Source: Prevotellaceae bacterium (GTDB taxonomy: Bacteria; Bacteroidota; Bacteroidia; Bacteroidales; Paludibacteraceae). Taken from it: a stretch of 64,000 nt of DNA. The notes under the pieces are model-generated. The model made no database searches. It saw only the letters and a list, made by a program, of their open reading frames with translations, and was not told the DNA's origin. The translations under genes and the position numbers were made by a program. This document shows, piece after piece, positions 36,970 through 44,329 of the stretch (positions are counted from its first letter, which is position 1; each line of letters starts with the position of its first letter). Location: positions 102,921 to 166,920 of the forward strand of contig JACJXK010000002.1 in NCBI GenBank assembly GCA_020636675.1, given 5' to 3'.

Positions 36970-37753
36970 GTCGAAGGTTTCCTTGCGTCCGCAAATCGCA
37001 ATTATTTTGGGTACGGGCTTGGGCCCTCTTGCTTCTGATTTGGATGTGACTGCTTCTGTCCCTTATTCCGACATCCCCGGTTTCCGTAGCAGCACGGTGG
37101 ATGGTCATGAGGGAAAGCTGTTGTTCGGCTGTTTGGAAGGTGTGCCGGTGATGGCCATGCAAGGCCGACTCCATTTCTATGAGGGATATTCTATGGAAGA
37201 AATCACGTTTCCTGTACGGGTGATGAGCCGTTTTGGCATCCGTCTTCTGATGGTCTCCAATGCTTCCGGTGGGTTGAACCCTGAATATGAACCTGGTGAT
37301 ATCATGTTGATTTCCGATCATATCAATCTATTTCCGGAACATCCTCTCCGCGGTAAGAACTTGGATGAAATGGGACCTCGTTTTTTGGATATGGGGAATG
37401 CCTATGATGGTGATTTGATAGAAAAGGCTGAGTCAATATTGAAAGGCCTTGACGTAAAATATAGAAAAGGAGTCTATGTCGGTACGCAAGGACCCACTTA
37501 TGAAACTCCTGCCGAATATCGTCATTTCCGTAATATAGGAGGCGATGCGGTGGGTATGTCTACGGTGCCAGAGGTGATAGTGGCCCGTCATTGTGGTATG
37601 CTTTGTTTCGGTGTGTCTGTAATCTCTAATGTTGTTTCGGATGTGGTTGCTAATGCGCTCTCGCATGAGGAGGTGCGGAAGAATACGGAAAAATCGCAGA
37701 AAAATTTGTCCACCTTGTTTAGAAATATGGTCAAAGAATATCCGTCAAAGTGA
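36932..37753 (+). CDS. Purine nucleoside phosphorylase
   Basis: 273 residues from ATG at 36932. ILGTGLGPLA (phosphate loop), GRLHFYEGYSM, VSNASGGLN, and GTQGPTYETPAEYR with GGDAVGMSTVPEV are the class II (trimeric) PNP motifs. SNVVSDVVANALSHEEV matches the end of the fold, with Asn in the purine-binding position typical of guanosine/inosine specificity. It cleaves purine nucleosides with phosphate for salvage. It overlaps lpxK, so the two are coupled. Confidence 0.94.
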   Translation: MLTKIDNTCDYLRSKVSLRPQIAIILGTGLGPLASDLDVTASVPYSDIPGFRSSTVDGHEGKLLFGCLEGVPVMAMQGRLHFYEGYSMEEITFPVRVMSRFGIRLLMVSNASGGLNPEYEPGDIMLISDHINLFPEHPLRGKNLDEMGPRFLDMGNAYDGDLIEKAESILKGLDVKYRKGVYVGTQGPTYETPAEYRHFRNIGGDAVGMSTVPEVIVARHCGMLCFGVSVISNVVSDVVANALSHEEVRKNTEKSQKNLSTLFRNMVKEYPSK

Positions 37754-37830
37754 TAAGTGAAGCGAATGTTCCATATCGGTGCCTTTGAAAATTCTCGGCG
37801 TGTAGTCTTCCTGGTTCTGTGAATGTTTTT

Positions 37831-37838
37831 TATCTTTG
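37831..37838 (+). promoter_or_regulatory. -7 box for the barrel-lipoprotein pair
   Basis: TATCTTTG lies 18 bases before ATG 37857. With transcription starting about 7 bases downstream, the alternative ATG at 37848 would have almost no leader, which favours 37857. Confidence 0.55.
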
Positions 37839-37856
37839 CCGAAATAAATGTCATTT

Positions 37857-38678
37857 ATGAAATCTAAGATATTGTTATGCCTTGTCCTTTTGTCTTGCCC
37901 TTTTGCCTTAGTACATGCGGCAGGAAAGATAAAGGTGAAAGTTGGTGTGGACATGGGCTGCGATTATTATGTGGGCGATCGTCATGATCCTCGATATGTG
38001 AAGCAACTGGGTTCTTTTTCCGATAAGGAGGAAACCTATTCCAACTATAATCCGATCTTGGCGGGAGATGGTGTTGATCATCTGCAAAGCTGGTATGTGG
38101 GATTGACGGGGGAATTGCTTTTTCATAAGGAGCGGTTTGGGGTGACTACTGGTCTGAGGTATACTCAGTTCATTGACATATATGATCCTGATGCCGCATA
38201 TTTCTATTGGGATTCTCATGCGGATGGATCGGATGTCTATTATGTGAGGGCCCGAACGCTGCTTCAACGCAACCATTACGTTGGGTTCCCTCTTGAATTT
38301 CGCTATCTGGCAAGTAGGCCTGGCCGTATTTGCCGGTTCTATTTCAAACTGGGTTCTTCATGGGGGTTCTTGGTCGCATCCGATAATAAACTTACTTGTT
38401 ATGATTCGAGTGTGGATGACGAGTTGGGTGGTTATGTAGATGATGTGGGAAAAGATCCGGATCGTTTTGTCGGATCTGTATATCCTGCTTTCGGCTTTCG
38501 AATAGGGCGTTACTTTCCTTTGTTCAACATTGATTTTCATCTCCCGTCGTTTTTGATAAACATGCCGGCTTCTTATTTCTATTATGATATGGGAGTAGGC
38601 GTGCAGCTGTCTGTACAGTTGCCTACAGACAGGGCAGCTTATGACCGTCGCGATCCGATGGGTATTCCTTATTATTGA
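37857..38678 (+). CDS. Outer-membrane beta-barrel protein of unknown role
   Basis: 273 residues from ATG at 37857 (an ATG at 37848 is also possible). A signal peptide ends near VHAAGK. The mature part alternates polar and hydrophobic residues with many Tyr, Phe and Gly, for example VGLTGELLFHKERFGVTTGL and FYFKLGSSWGFLVA, and ends with a barrel-like last strand GVGVQLSVQL followed by a short polar tail. This looks like an outer-membrane barrel of the PorT/OmpW size class, with no named family recognised. It is followed 17 bases later by a lipoprotein gene, and the two probably work together at the outer membrane. Confidence 0.65.
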   Translation: MKSKILLCLVLLSCPFALVHAAGKIKVKVGVDMGCDYYVGDRHDPRYVKQLGSFSDKEETYSNYNPILAGDGVDHLQSWYVGLTGELLFHKERFGVTTGLRYTQFIDIYDPDAAYFYWDSHADGSDVYYVRARTLLQRNHYVGFPLEFRYLASRPGRICRFYFKLGSSWGFLVASDNKLTCYDSSVDDELGGYVDDVGKDPDRFVGSVYPAFGFRIGRYFPLFNIDFHLPSFLINMPASYFYYDMGVGVQLSVQLPTDRAAYDRRDPMGIPYY

Positions 38679-38695
38679 TTGTTAAAATTTTGATT

Positions 38696-39304
38696 ATGAA
38701 ATTGCGTACAATATTATTGACGGCTTGTCTGTCTCTTTTTAGTGTTTCTTTCCTTTCTTGTTATGATGAGGAGGCGAAAGATGAATATTACGAAAAAGAT
38801 CCCATGGATTGGGATTTGCCTGTATATACGGAGAGTGGATTGAACCTTTTTGGGGCACAATATACGGTGAATGATGTGCTTTTTTATGTCCGTTCTTCTG
38901 CCGATACGGTTCCTTGCCGAATGGTTGCGGGAGATGGAACTCTTAAGATTTATATGACGGGAAAACGATATAAATCCGATTTCTCTATTTGTTTTGATCT
39001 GAAGGTATCGCAGAACATCTCTTCTTATGCTGATTTGTCGGTATTGGAGGGTGATGAATTTTTTATCACATCGGATTCATGTGACATGAAAATCTACAAA
39101 TCTGGCGAATATATGTCTGTGGAGCCATGGAGTGGTTCCCTTCGCATCAATAATGCAAAGACACTGTATGTGGATAACAAACTCTCCGGTGCTATATTTT
39201 CCGGAACGTTTGGCATGGAACTGAAGTTGCGGAACGACACTATAGACATCTCCTATGGTCGTTTTGACTTCTTGATAGATGATGCTAACTTCTCGCTGGA
39301 ATAG
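38696..39304 (+). CDS. Hypothetical lipoprotein
   Basis: 202 residues from ATG at 38696. The lipoprotein signal ends VSFLSC, with Cys at about residue 23, followed by an acidic stretch (YDEEAKDEYYEKD) that in Bacteroidota often acts as a surface-export signal for lipoproteins. The rest is beta-rich without a family I recognise. It is paired with the preceding barrel gene. The 245 bases after it hold only a TATGTTTG -7 box at 39519-39526, likely for the ArgE-type gene. Confidence 0.65.
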   Translation: MKLRTILLTACLSLFSVSFLSCYDEEAKDEYYEKDPMDWDLPVYTESGLNLFGAQYTVNDVLFYVRSSADTVPCRMVAGDGTLKIYMTGKRYKSDFSICFDLKVSQNISSYADLSVLEGDEFFITSDSCDMKIYKSGEYMSVEPWSGSLRINNAKTLYVDNKLSGAIFSGTFGMELKLRNDTIDISYGRFDFLIDDANFSLE

Positions 39305-39549
39305 GCCCAACTCTATTCGAACTTGGTGGATAGCAGGGATAGTCGGCTCCATGATGTAATCCCTGAATTCTCCTCGTGGGCTTAATGTTATTGATAGGCC
39401 TCGGTAATCAAAAAATTGGTTGGTAGGCAGTGATGCGATCCCGCTCCCATGTATAAAGATACATCTGACGCCTTGATTTCTATTTTATAGAACGGGCATA
39501 AAATCGCAAGATTTTGTGTATGTTTGCAGTCTAAAATTTCAGTTTGGTT

Positions 39550-40614
39550 ATGGATATAAAACAGGCGCAGGAAGATGCAGTTTTGTTGTTGAAGTCGCTT
39601 GTCGCAATTCCCTCATACAGTAGGGAGGAGGGTGCGGCTTCCGATTTTTTGCAGCGTTATATAGAGGCTCTTGGCTATGCGACAGGCAGAAAAGATAATA
39701 ATATATGGATATTTGGTCCTGCATTCGATGTGGAGAAGCCTACCATTATGCTGAACGCTCATATTGATACGGTGAAACCTACGGCGGGATGGAATCATGA
39801 CCCTCACGTTCCCTCAGAGGAAGATGGACGTTTGTATGGATTGGGTACAAATGACGATGGAGCCTCTCTGGTTTCTTTGCTATACGTGTTTTTTATGTTA
39901 ACGGAGAAGGAGCAATCCTATAATCTGATATTTGCCGCATCTGCGGAAGAGGAAGTCTCCGGAAAGGCTGGAATGGAATCCCTCCTTCTGGAGATGCCGA
40001 CCATTGATTTGGCTATTGTAGGTGAACCTACCAATATGCGATTGGCGTTGGCGGAAAAGGGACTGATGGTGGTTGATTGCACTGCTGTCGGAAAGTCAGG
40101 CCATGCGGCACGAAACGAAGGTGAGAATGCTATCTATAAAGCACTGGACGATATTGAATGGGTCAAGAATGCGGATCTTCCTAAAAAGTCAGATCTTCTG
40201 GGACCTGTGAAGATGACTGTTACAATGGTTCATTCAGGTACCCAGCATAACGTCATTCCTGACAAATGTACATTCGTAATAGATGTGCGTTCGAACGAAT
40301 GTTATACAAACGAGGAGATTTTTAATGTTCTGGAATCCCACATGCAAAGCGAGCTGCAAGCCCGTTCTTTCCGACTCCGTTCTTCTGGCATTGACAGAAA
40401 CCACCCTTTTGTGAAAAGATGTGTGGATATGGGTGTCTCGACATTCGGATCTCCTACATTGTCAGACCAGGCTTTGATGCATTTTACGAGCGTGAAGATA
40501 GGCCCTGGTGACTCCTCCCGTTCTCATACGGCCGACGAATATATTGTTCTGTCGGAGATAGAAGAGGCGATAGTACGGTATCTTAATCTATTGGATGGAT
40601 TAAAACTAGATTGA
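39550..40614 (+). CDS. M20 family deacylase, ArgE type (acetyl-/succinyl-ornithine or -citrulline)
   Basis: 354 residues from ATG at 39550. The di-metal M20 site is complete: NAHIDTVKP (His71, Asp73), GTNDDGAS (Asp102), ASAEEEVSG (Glu133, Glu134), VGEP (Glu159) and a late RSHTADEY His. The short lid domain lies in the middle. In Bacteroidota the related enzyme acts in arginine synthesis on N-succinyl- or N-acetyl-citrulline, because their carbamoyltransferase uses acylated ornithine. argB lies 3 kb downstream, which supports an arginine role. DapE or a dipeptidase are weaker alternatives. The next gene starts 4 bases after the stop. Confidence 0.8.
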   Translation: MDIKQAQEDAVLLLKSLVAIPSYSREEGAASDFLQRYIEALGYATGRKDNNIWIFGPAFDVEKPTIMLNAHIDTVKPTAGWNHDPHVPSEEDGRLYGLGTNDDGASLVSLLYVFFMLTEKEQSYNLIFAASAEEEVSGKAGMESLLLEMPTIDLAIVGEPTNMRLALAEKGLMVVDCTAVGKSGHAARNEGENAIYKALDDIEWVKNADLPKKSDLLGPVKMTVTMVHSGTQHNVIPDKCTFVIDVRSNECYTNEEIFNVLESHMQSELQARSFRLRSSGIDRNHPFVKRCVDMGVSTFGSPTLSDQALMHFTSVKIGPGDSSRSHTADEYIVLSEIEEAIVRYLNLLDGLKLD

Positions 40615-40618
40615 TATT

Positions 40619-41248
40619 ATGGCGAAACAACGGAAGTTTTATGTGGTTTGGAACGGACGGAATCCAGGAATATATACCGATTGGGCTGGCTGTAAGGCAC
40701 AAATAGAAAATTTTCCGGAGGCCAGATATAAGAGTTTCGAATCGGAAGAACAGGCGGAGGAGGCATTCTCTTGCGAGTCTAAAAATTATATAGGGAAGCG
40801 ACGTCTGCCATCCGGAGTGAAGAAGGTGGCGTCTGACTCCAAGCCGCAACTTGAGGCTCTTGCTGTAGATGCGGCATGTAGTGGTAATCCGGGAAAAATG
40901 GAATATCGTGGCGTCTATGTCCGTACCGGAGCGGAGGTCTTTCATGCCGGTCCATTCCAACAGGGAACGAATAATATTGGGGAGTTCCTCGCCTTGGTAC
41001 ATGGCCTCGCCTATTTGAAGAAGTATGGGTATGAACATCCTATCTATTCGGATAGTGTAAATGCCATATCTTGGGTCAGACAGAAAAAATGCAAAACAAA
41101 GTTGGTCCCCAATGCTAAAAACGCGGTTCTCTTTGATATGATAGGAAGGGCAGAGGCTTGGTTGGCTACAAACTCATATACGACAAAAATCATGAAATGG
41201 GAAACCTCTATTTGGGGGGAGATTCCTGCTGATTTTGGTCGGAAATAA
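40619..41248 (+). CDS. Ribonuclease H with viroplasmin-like N-terminal domain
   Basis: 209 residues. Residues 5-48 (KFYVVWNGRNPGIYTDW to FESEEQAEEAF) are the caulimovirus viroplasmin-type domain (PF01693), which binds RNA/DNA hybrid. The RNase H part has acidic residues Asp84 (LAVDAAC), Glu122 (IGEFLA), Asp145 (YSDS) and Asp205 near the end. It removes RNA from RNA-DNA hybrids such as primers. The WGEIPADFGRK ending is common in Bacteroidales homologues. It sits in a tight run with the ArgE-type gene. Confidence 0.9.
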   Translation: MAKQRKFYVVWNGRNPGIYTDWAGCKAQIENFPEARYKSFESEEQAEEAFSCESKNYIGKRRLPSGVKKVASDSKPQLEALAVDAACSGNPGKMEYRGVYVRTGAEVFHAGPFQQGTNNIGEFLALVHGLAYLKKYGYEHPIYSDSVNAISWVRQKKCKTKLVPNAKNAVLFDMIGRAEAWLATNSYTTKIMKWETSIWGEIPADFGRK

Positions 41249-41283
41249 ATGGTCTTCCAATTTGAATTTTTAATGATTGAAGT

Positions 41284-42189
41284 ATGTCAATAACGGTTCG
41301 GAATTTATGTAAAAGTTACGGGAAACAACAAGTGCTTGACAATATCAGTTTCTCTATATCCGGAGGTGAAATCGTTGGATTCCTTGGCAATAACGGTGCC
41401 GGAAAGTCTACGACGATGAAGATTATCACCGGATATGTAGAGGCCGACAAGGGTACGGTCGAGGTGTGCGATATCGATGTGGTGAAGCATCCTTTGGAGT
41501 CTCATCGGAAGATTGGCTATCTGCCTGAGCATAACCCAATTTATCCGGAGATGTTTGTGAAGGAGTATCTCCGTTTTGTGGCCGGTGTCTATAGGTTAGG
41601 AAAGGACGCTAATGCCCGAGTTGACGAGATGATTGAAAAAACGGGACTTACAAGGGAATATAAGAAAAAGATAGGTATGCTGTCCAAAGGTTATCGGCAA
41701 CGAGTGGGTTTGGCTCAGGCGTTGATCCCGAATCCGGAGGTGCTCGTCTTGGATGAGCCAACAACAGGCCTTGATCCGAATCAGATTCTGGAGGTCCGGA
41801 ACTTGATTCAGGAGGTGGGGAAGGAGAAGACCGTGATGCTCTCCACCCATATCATGCAGGAGGTGTCGGCCATTTGCGGACGGGTCATCATCATAAATAA
41901 GGGTCGTATAGTGGCGGATGATAAGGAGAGCTCCATTGTCTCTGTCTCACAGGATGCTGTGTTGTCTCTTTTTGTTGAGTATTCCCAACCGCAGGATGTG
42001 AATGTATTGAAGGCGTTGGACTCGGTGGTGTCAGTATCTCAGGAGTCCGAGTCGTCTTATGTTATCAATAGCTCGACGGACATCAGGGAGTCTGTATTTC
42101 GTATGGCGGTTGCCAATGGTCAGGTCATCTTGACCATGAAGCAGCAGGAACGGAGTATGGAAGATGTATTTCGCTCGTTGACCAAATAG
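41284..42189 (+). CDS. gldA: GldA-type ABC transporter ATP-binding protein
   Basis: 301 residues. Walker A GNNGAGKST (35-43), signature LSKGYRQRVGLA, Walker B VLVLDEPTTGLDPNQ and switch STHIMQEV are intact. The QILEVRNLIQEVGKEKTVMLS segment and the roughly 80-residue C-terminal extension match GldA of the gliding ABC transporter (GldA-GldF-GldG). No gldF or gldG is adjacent here. In Bacteroidota such proteins occur in both gliding and non-gliding species, so this does not prove motility. The expansin gene begins 11 bases later. Confidence 0.82.
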   Translation: MSITVRNLCKSYGKQQVLDNISFSISGGEIVGFLGNNGAGKSTTMKIITGYVEADKGTVEVCDIDVVKHPLESHRKIGYLPEHNPIYPEMFVKEYLRFVAGVYRLGKDANARVDEMIEKTGLTREYKKKIGMLSKGYRQRVGLAQALIPNPEVLVLDEPTTGLDPNQILEVRNLIQEVGKEKTVMLSTHIMQEVSAICGRVIIINKGRIVADDKESSIVSVSQDAVLSLFVEYSQPQDVNVLKALDSVVSVSQESESSYVINSSTDIRESVFRMAVANGQVILTMKQQERSMEDVFRSLTK

Positions 42190-42199
42190 AACTGTTATT

Positions 42200-43309
42200 A
42201 TGAGATATCATGTGCTTTCCCTTCTGTTCGGAATGATGTTATTATGGCCTAATCTTCTCCTTGCTGCCGAAATTAGGCCTTGCAATGACATTTGGTTTGA
42301 GGGCGAAGGTACTCAATATGGAGGAGTGGCAGGCGGCAATGGCGGCAATTGTGGCATATATGTGGAAGATGGAGATTTCTATCATTGTGCCATGAATCAT
42401 GCGCAATACGATAGTAGTAATGCCTGCGGGGCATGCGTGCGTGTATTGGGCCCTATGGGTGAAATTACGCTGAAAGTGGTAGACCGATGTCCCGAATGTA
42501 AGCCAGGAGATATTGACATGAGTACGGAGGCTTTTGCTTCTATTGCCCAAATGAAGGATGGCAGGATACCTATCAAATGGCAGTATGTGCCTTGTGATGT
42601 GGATGACGATATAAAGGTGTTGTTTGCCGATGGCACTAGCCCTTATTTCTTTAAGGCCTTGTTCTATAACCTTCGATATCAGATAGCGAAGGTTGAATAT
42701 AAAAAGACAGATGGCTCATATTCGGAGATACATAGGGAGATGTATAATTATTTTGTGGTGCAGGGAGGCATTGACGAAGATAAGACAAAGACGGGTCCGT
42801 ACACATTTCGGATTACGGATGTGGAGGGACGGCAGCTGTTGGTGGAGGGTTTGGAATATGAGGCGGGTGTGGAAATTTCGACGAAGGTGCAGTTTCCTCG
42901 CTTGAAATGTGCTGACTGTGCAGGAGTGAAAGGTGGTTTTGCTCTTATAGATAATTGCGGTGTCTGTTCGGGCGGTACTACTGGAGTCGAGTTTAACTCA
43001 TCCTGCAAGAAGGATTGCATTGGCTATTGGCAAGGCGAAGCTTATGTGGACAACTGTGGCTTCTGTGTAGGTGGAAAAACAGGAGGAACTCCTTGTGGTG
43101 GCAATTCGTTGGCGGATCCCTTGTCAGAGAAGGAGACAATTACAAAGGTTGAAATCTTCGATATGATGGGCAGACTGCTTTTCGTGTGTAGGAATGAACT
43201 CTCTTTTTCTGCGTATTTGTCTGGACATGTTTCTGTGTTTGTGGCAAGAGTATGGCGAGGTGAGGCTTGTGAACATAGGCGGGTGTCCGGCGGTTCTTTA
43301 ATGAAATGA
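42200..43309 (+). CDS. Bacterial expansin with Cys-rich repeats and probable T9SS type A tail
   Basis: 369 residues with a signal peptide (about 1-22). Domain 1 (about 30-132) is a double-psi beta-barrel with GEGTQYGG (Thr38), VVDRCPEC (Asp95) and GDIDMS (Asp106), the three polar residues conserved in Bacillus EXLX1. Domain 2 (about 135-233) keeps the aromatic surface as Tyr149, Phe150 and Tyr160, and ends TKVQFP. A Cys-rich module (237-300) has two DNCGxCxGGxTG repeats. The last 55 residues (KVEIFDMMGRLL to VFVARVWRGEA) look like a Por secretion tail. Expansins loosen cellulose networks without hydrolysis. Located after gldA; its stop overlaps an upstream ATG of the argB frame. Confidence 0.85.
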   Translation: MRYHVLSLLFGMMLLWPNLLLAAEIRPCNDIWFEGEGTQYGGVAGGNGGNCGIYVEDGDFYHCAMNHAQYDSSNACGACVRVLGPMGEITLKVVDRCPECKPGDIDMSTEAFASIAQMKDGRIPIKWQYVPCDVDDDIKVLFADGTSPYFFKALFYNLRYQIAKVEYKKTDGSYSEIHREMYNYFVVQGGIDEDKTKTGPYTFRITDVEGRQLLVEGLEYEAGVEISTKVQFPRLKCADCAGVKGGFALIDNCGVCSGGTTGVEFNSSCKKDCIGYWQGEAYVDNCGFCVGGKTGGTPCGGNSLADPLSEKETITKVEIFDMMGRLLFVCRNELSFSAYLSGHVSVFVARVWRGEACEHRRVSGGSLMK

Positions 43310-43326
43310 CAATTAATAATATAAAA

Positions 43327-44094
43327 ATGGAAAAACTTACGGTAATTAAGGTGGGTGGTAAGATTGTGGAGGAGGAAGCTACTCTACAACGTTTGCTTTC
43401 CGATTTCTCTAAGATAGAAGGTCACAAGGTGCTGGTTCATGGTGGTGGTCGTTCGGCTACGGCAATGGCCACTAGGCTTGGTATCGAGAGTAAAATGGTG
43501 AATGGCCGCCGAATCACGGATGCGGAGATGCTGAAGGTGGTTACGATGGTATATGCTGGTTTAGTCAATAAGACGATAGTGGCCCGTTTACAGTCTATGG
43601 GTGTCAATGCACTGGGGTTGACCGGTGCCGATTTGAACTATATGCGTTCGGACAAACGTCCGGTGAAGGAGGTTGATTATGGTTTTGTGGGAGATGTGAA
43701 GGAGGTTAATTCAGACCTTCTTGCAGATCTTATACATAAGGGTGTCGTGCCGGTACTTGCTCCACTAACACATGATAAGAAAGGAAATATGCTGAATACA
43801 AATGCCGATACTATTGCTGGCGAGGCTGCAAAGGCGTTGACCTCTCATTTTGATGTGACTTTGATGTATTGTTTTGAGAAGAGTGGAGTGTTAATGGACG
43901 AGAACGATGATAACAGCGTTATTCCTGAGATTACGCGTCCGCTTTTCGATAAGTATGTGAAAGACGGCATCATACAAGGAGGCATGATCCCAAAATTGGA
44001 GAACTCTTTCCATGCAATATCGGCGGGTGTTACTAAGGTCATCATAACAAAGGCGGATGAAATAGGTAAAAATTCGGGAACAATGATCCACTAA
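43327..44094 (+). CDS. argB: Acetylglutamate kinase
   Basis: 255 residues from ATG at 43327 (MEKLTVIKVGGKIVE); an in-frame ATG at 43306 overlapping the expansin stop is less likely. VIKVGGK, LVHGGGRSATAMA, LTGADLNYM, LNTNADTIAGEAA and GGMIPKLENSFHAI are the family motifs. It phosphorylates N-acetylglutamate, or possibly N-succinylglutamate in this phylum, in arginine synthesis. It partners functionally with the ArgE-type gene at 39550. Confidence 0.94.
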   Translation: MEKLTVIKVGGKIVEEEATLQRLLSDFSKIEGHKVLVHGGGRSATAMATRLGIESKMVNGRRITDAEMLKVVTMVYAGLVNKTIVARLQSMGVNALGLTGADLNYMRSDKRPVKEVDYGFVGDVKEVNSDLLADLIHKGVVPVLAPLTHDKKGNMLNTNADTIAGEAAKALTSHFDVTLMYCFEKSGVLMDENDDNSVIPEITRPLFDKYVKDGIIQGGMIPKLENSFHAISAGVTKVIITKADEIGKNSGTMIH

Positions 44095-44112
44095 TTGGAT
44101 GATTGTTTCTTT

Positions 44113-44188
44113 GAATAGACCAACACCTCGCAGATGACACCTTTGGAATGGCGATTCTCCGGTTTGTTGGCCTATTCTTCTTTTCTTT
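44113..44188 (+). terminator. Terminator after argB
   Basis: GAATAGACCAACA (44113-44125) pairs with TGTTGGCCTATTC (44165-44177) with one mismatch, followed by a T-rich run. The loop is long. Confidence 0.6.
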
Positions 44189-44329
44189 TATTTTGATTCT
44201 CCTTGTCTTTGCCCATAAATAACCCTTATTTTTTGTCTTTGCAATTCCAATCTGTTTCCTTATTCTGAAAAAATGTCTAATTTTGTCCAAAGAGGAATAT
44301 AAAACAAGAAGTAAACTTATCCATTGTCA

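Noticed and set aside
41284..42189. GldA as proof of gliding motility
   Set aside because: gldF and gldG are not adjacent, and GldA-like ATPases occur in non-gliding Bacteroidota. Only the ATPase assignment is kept.
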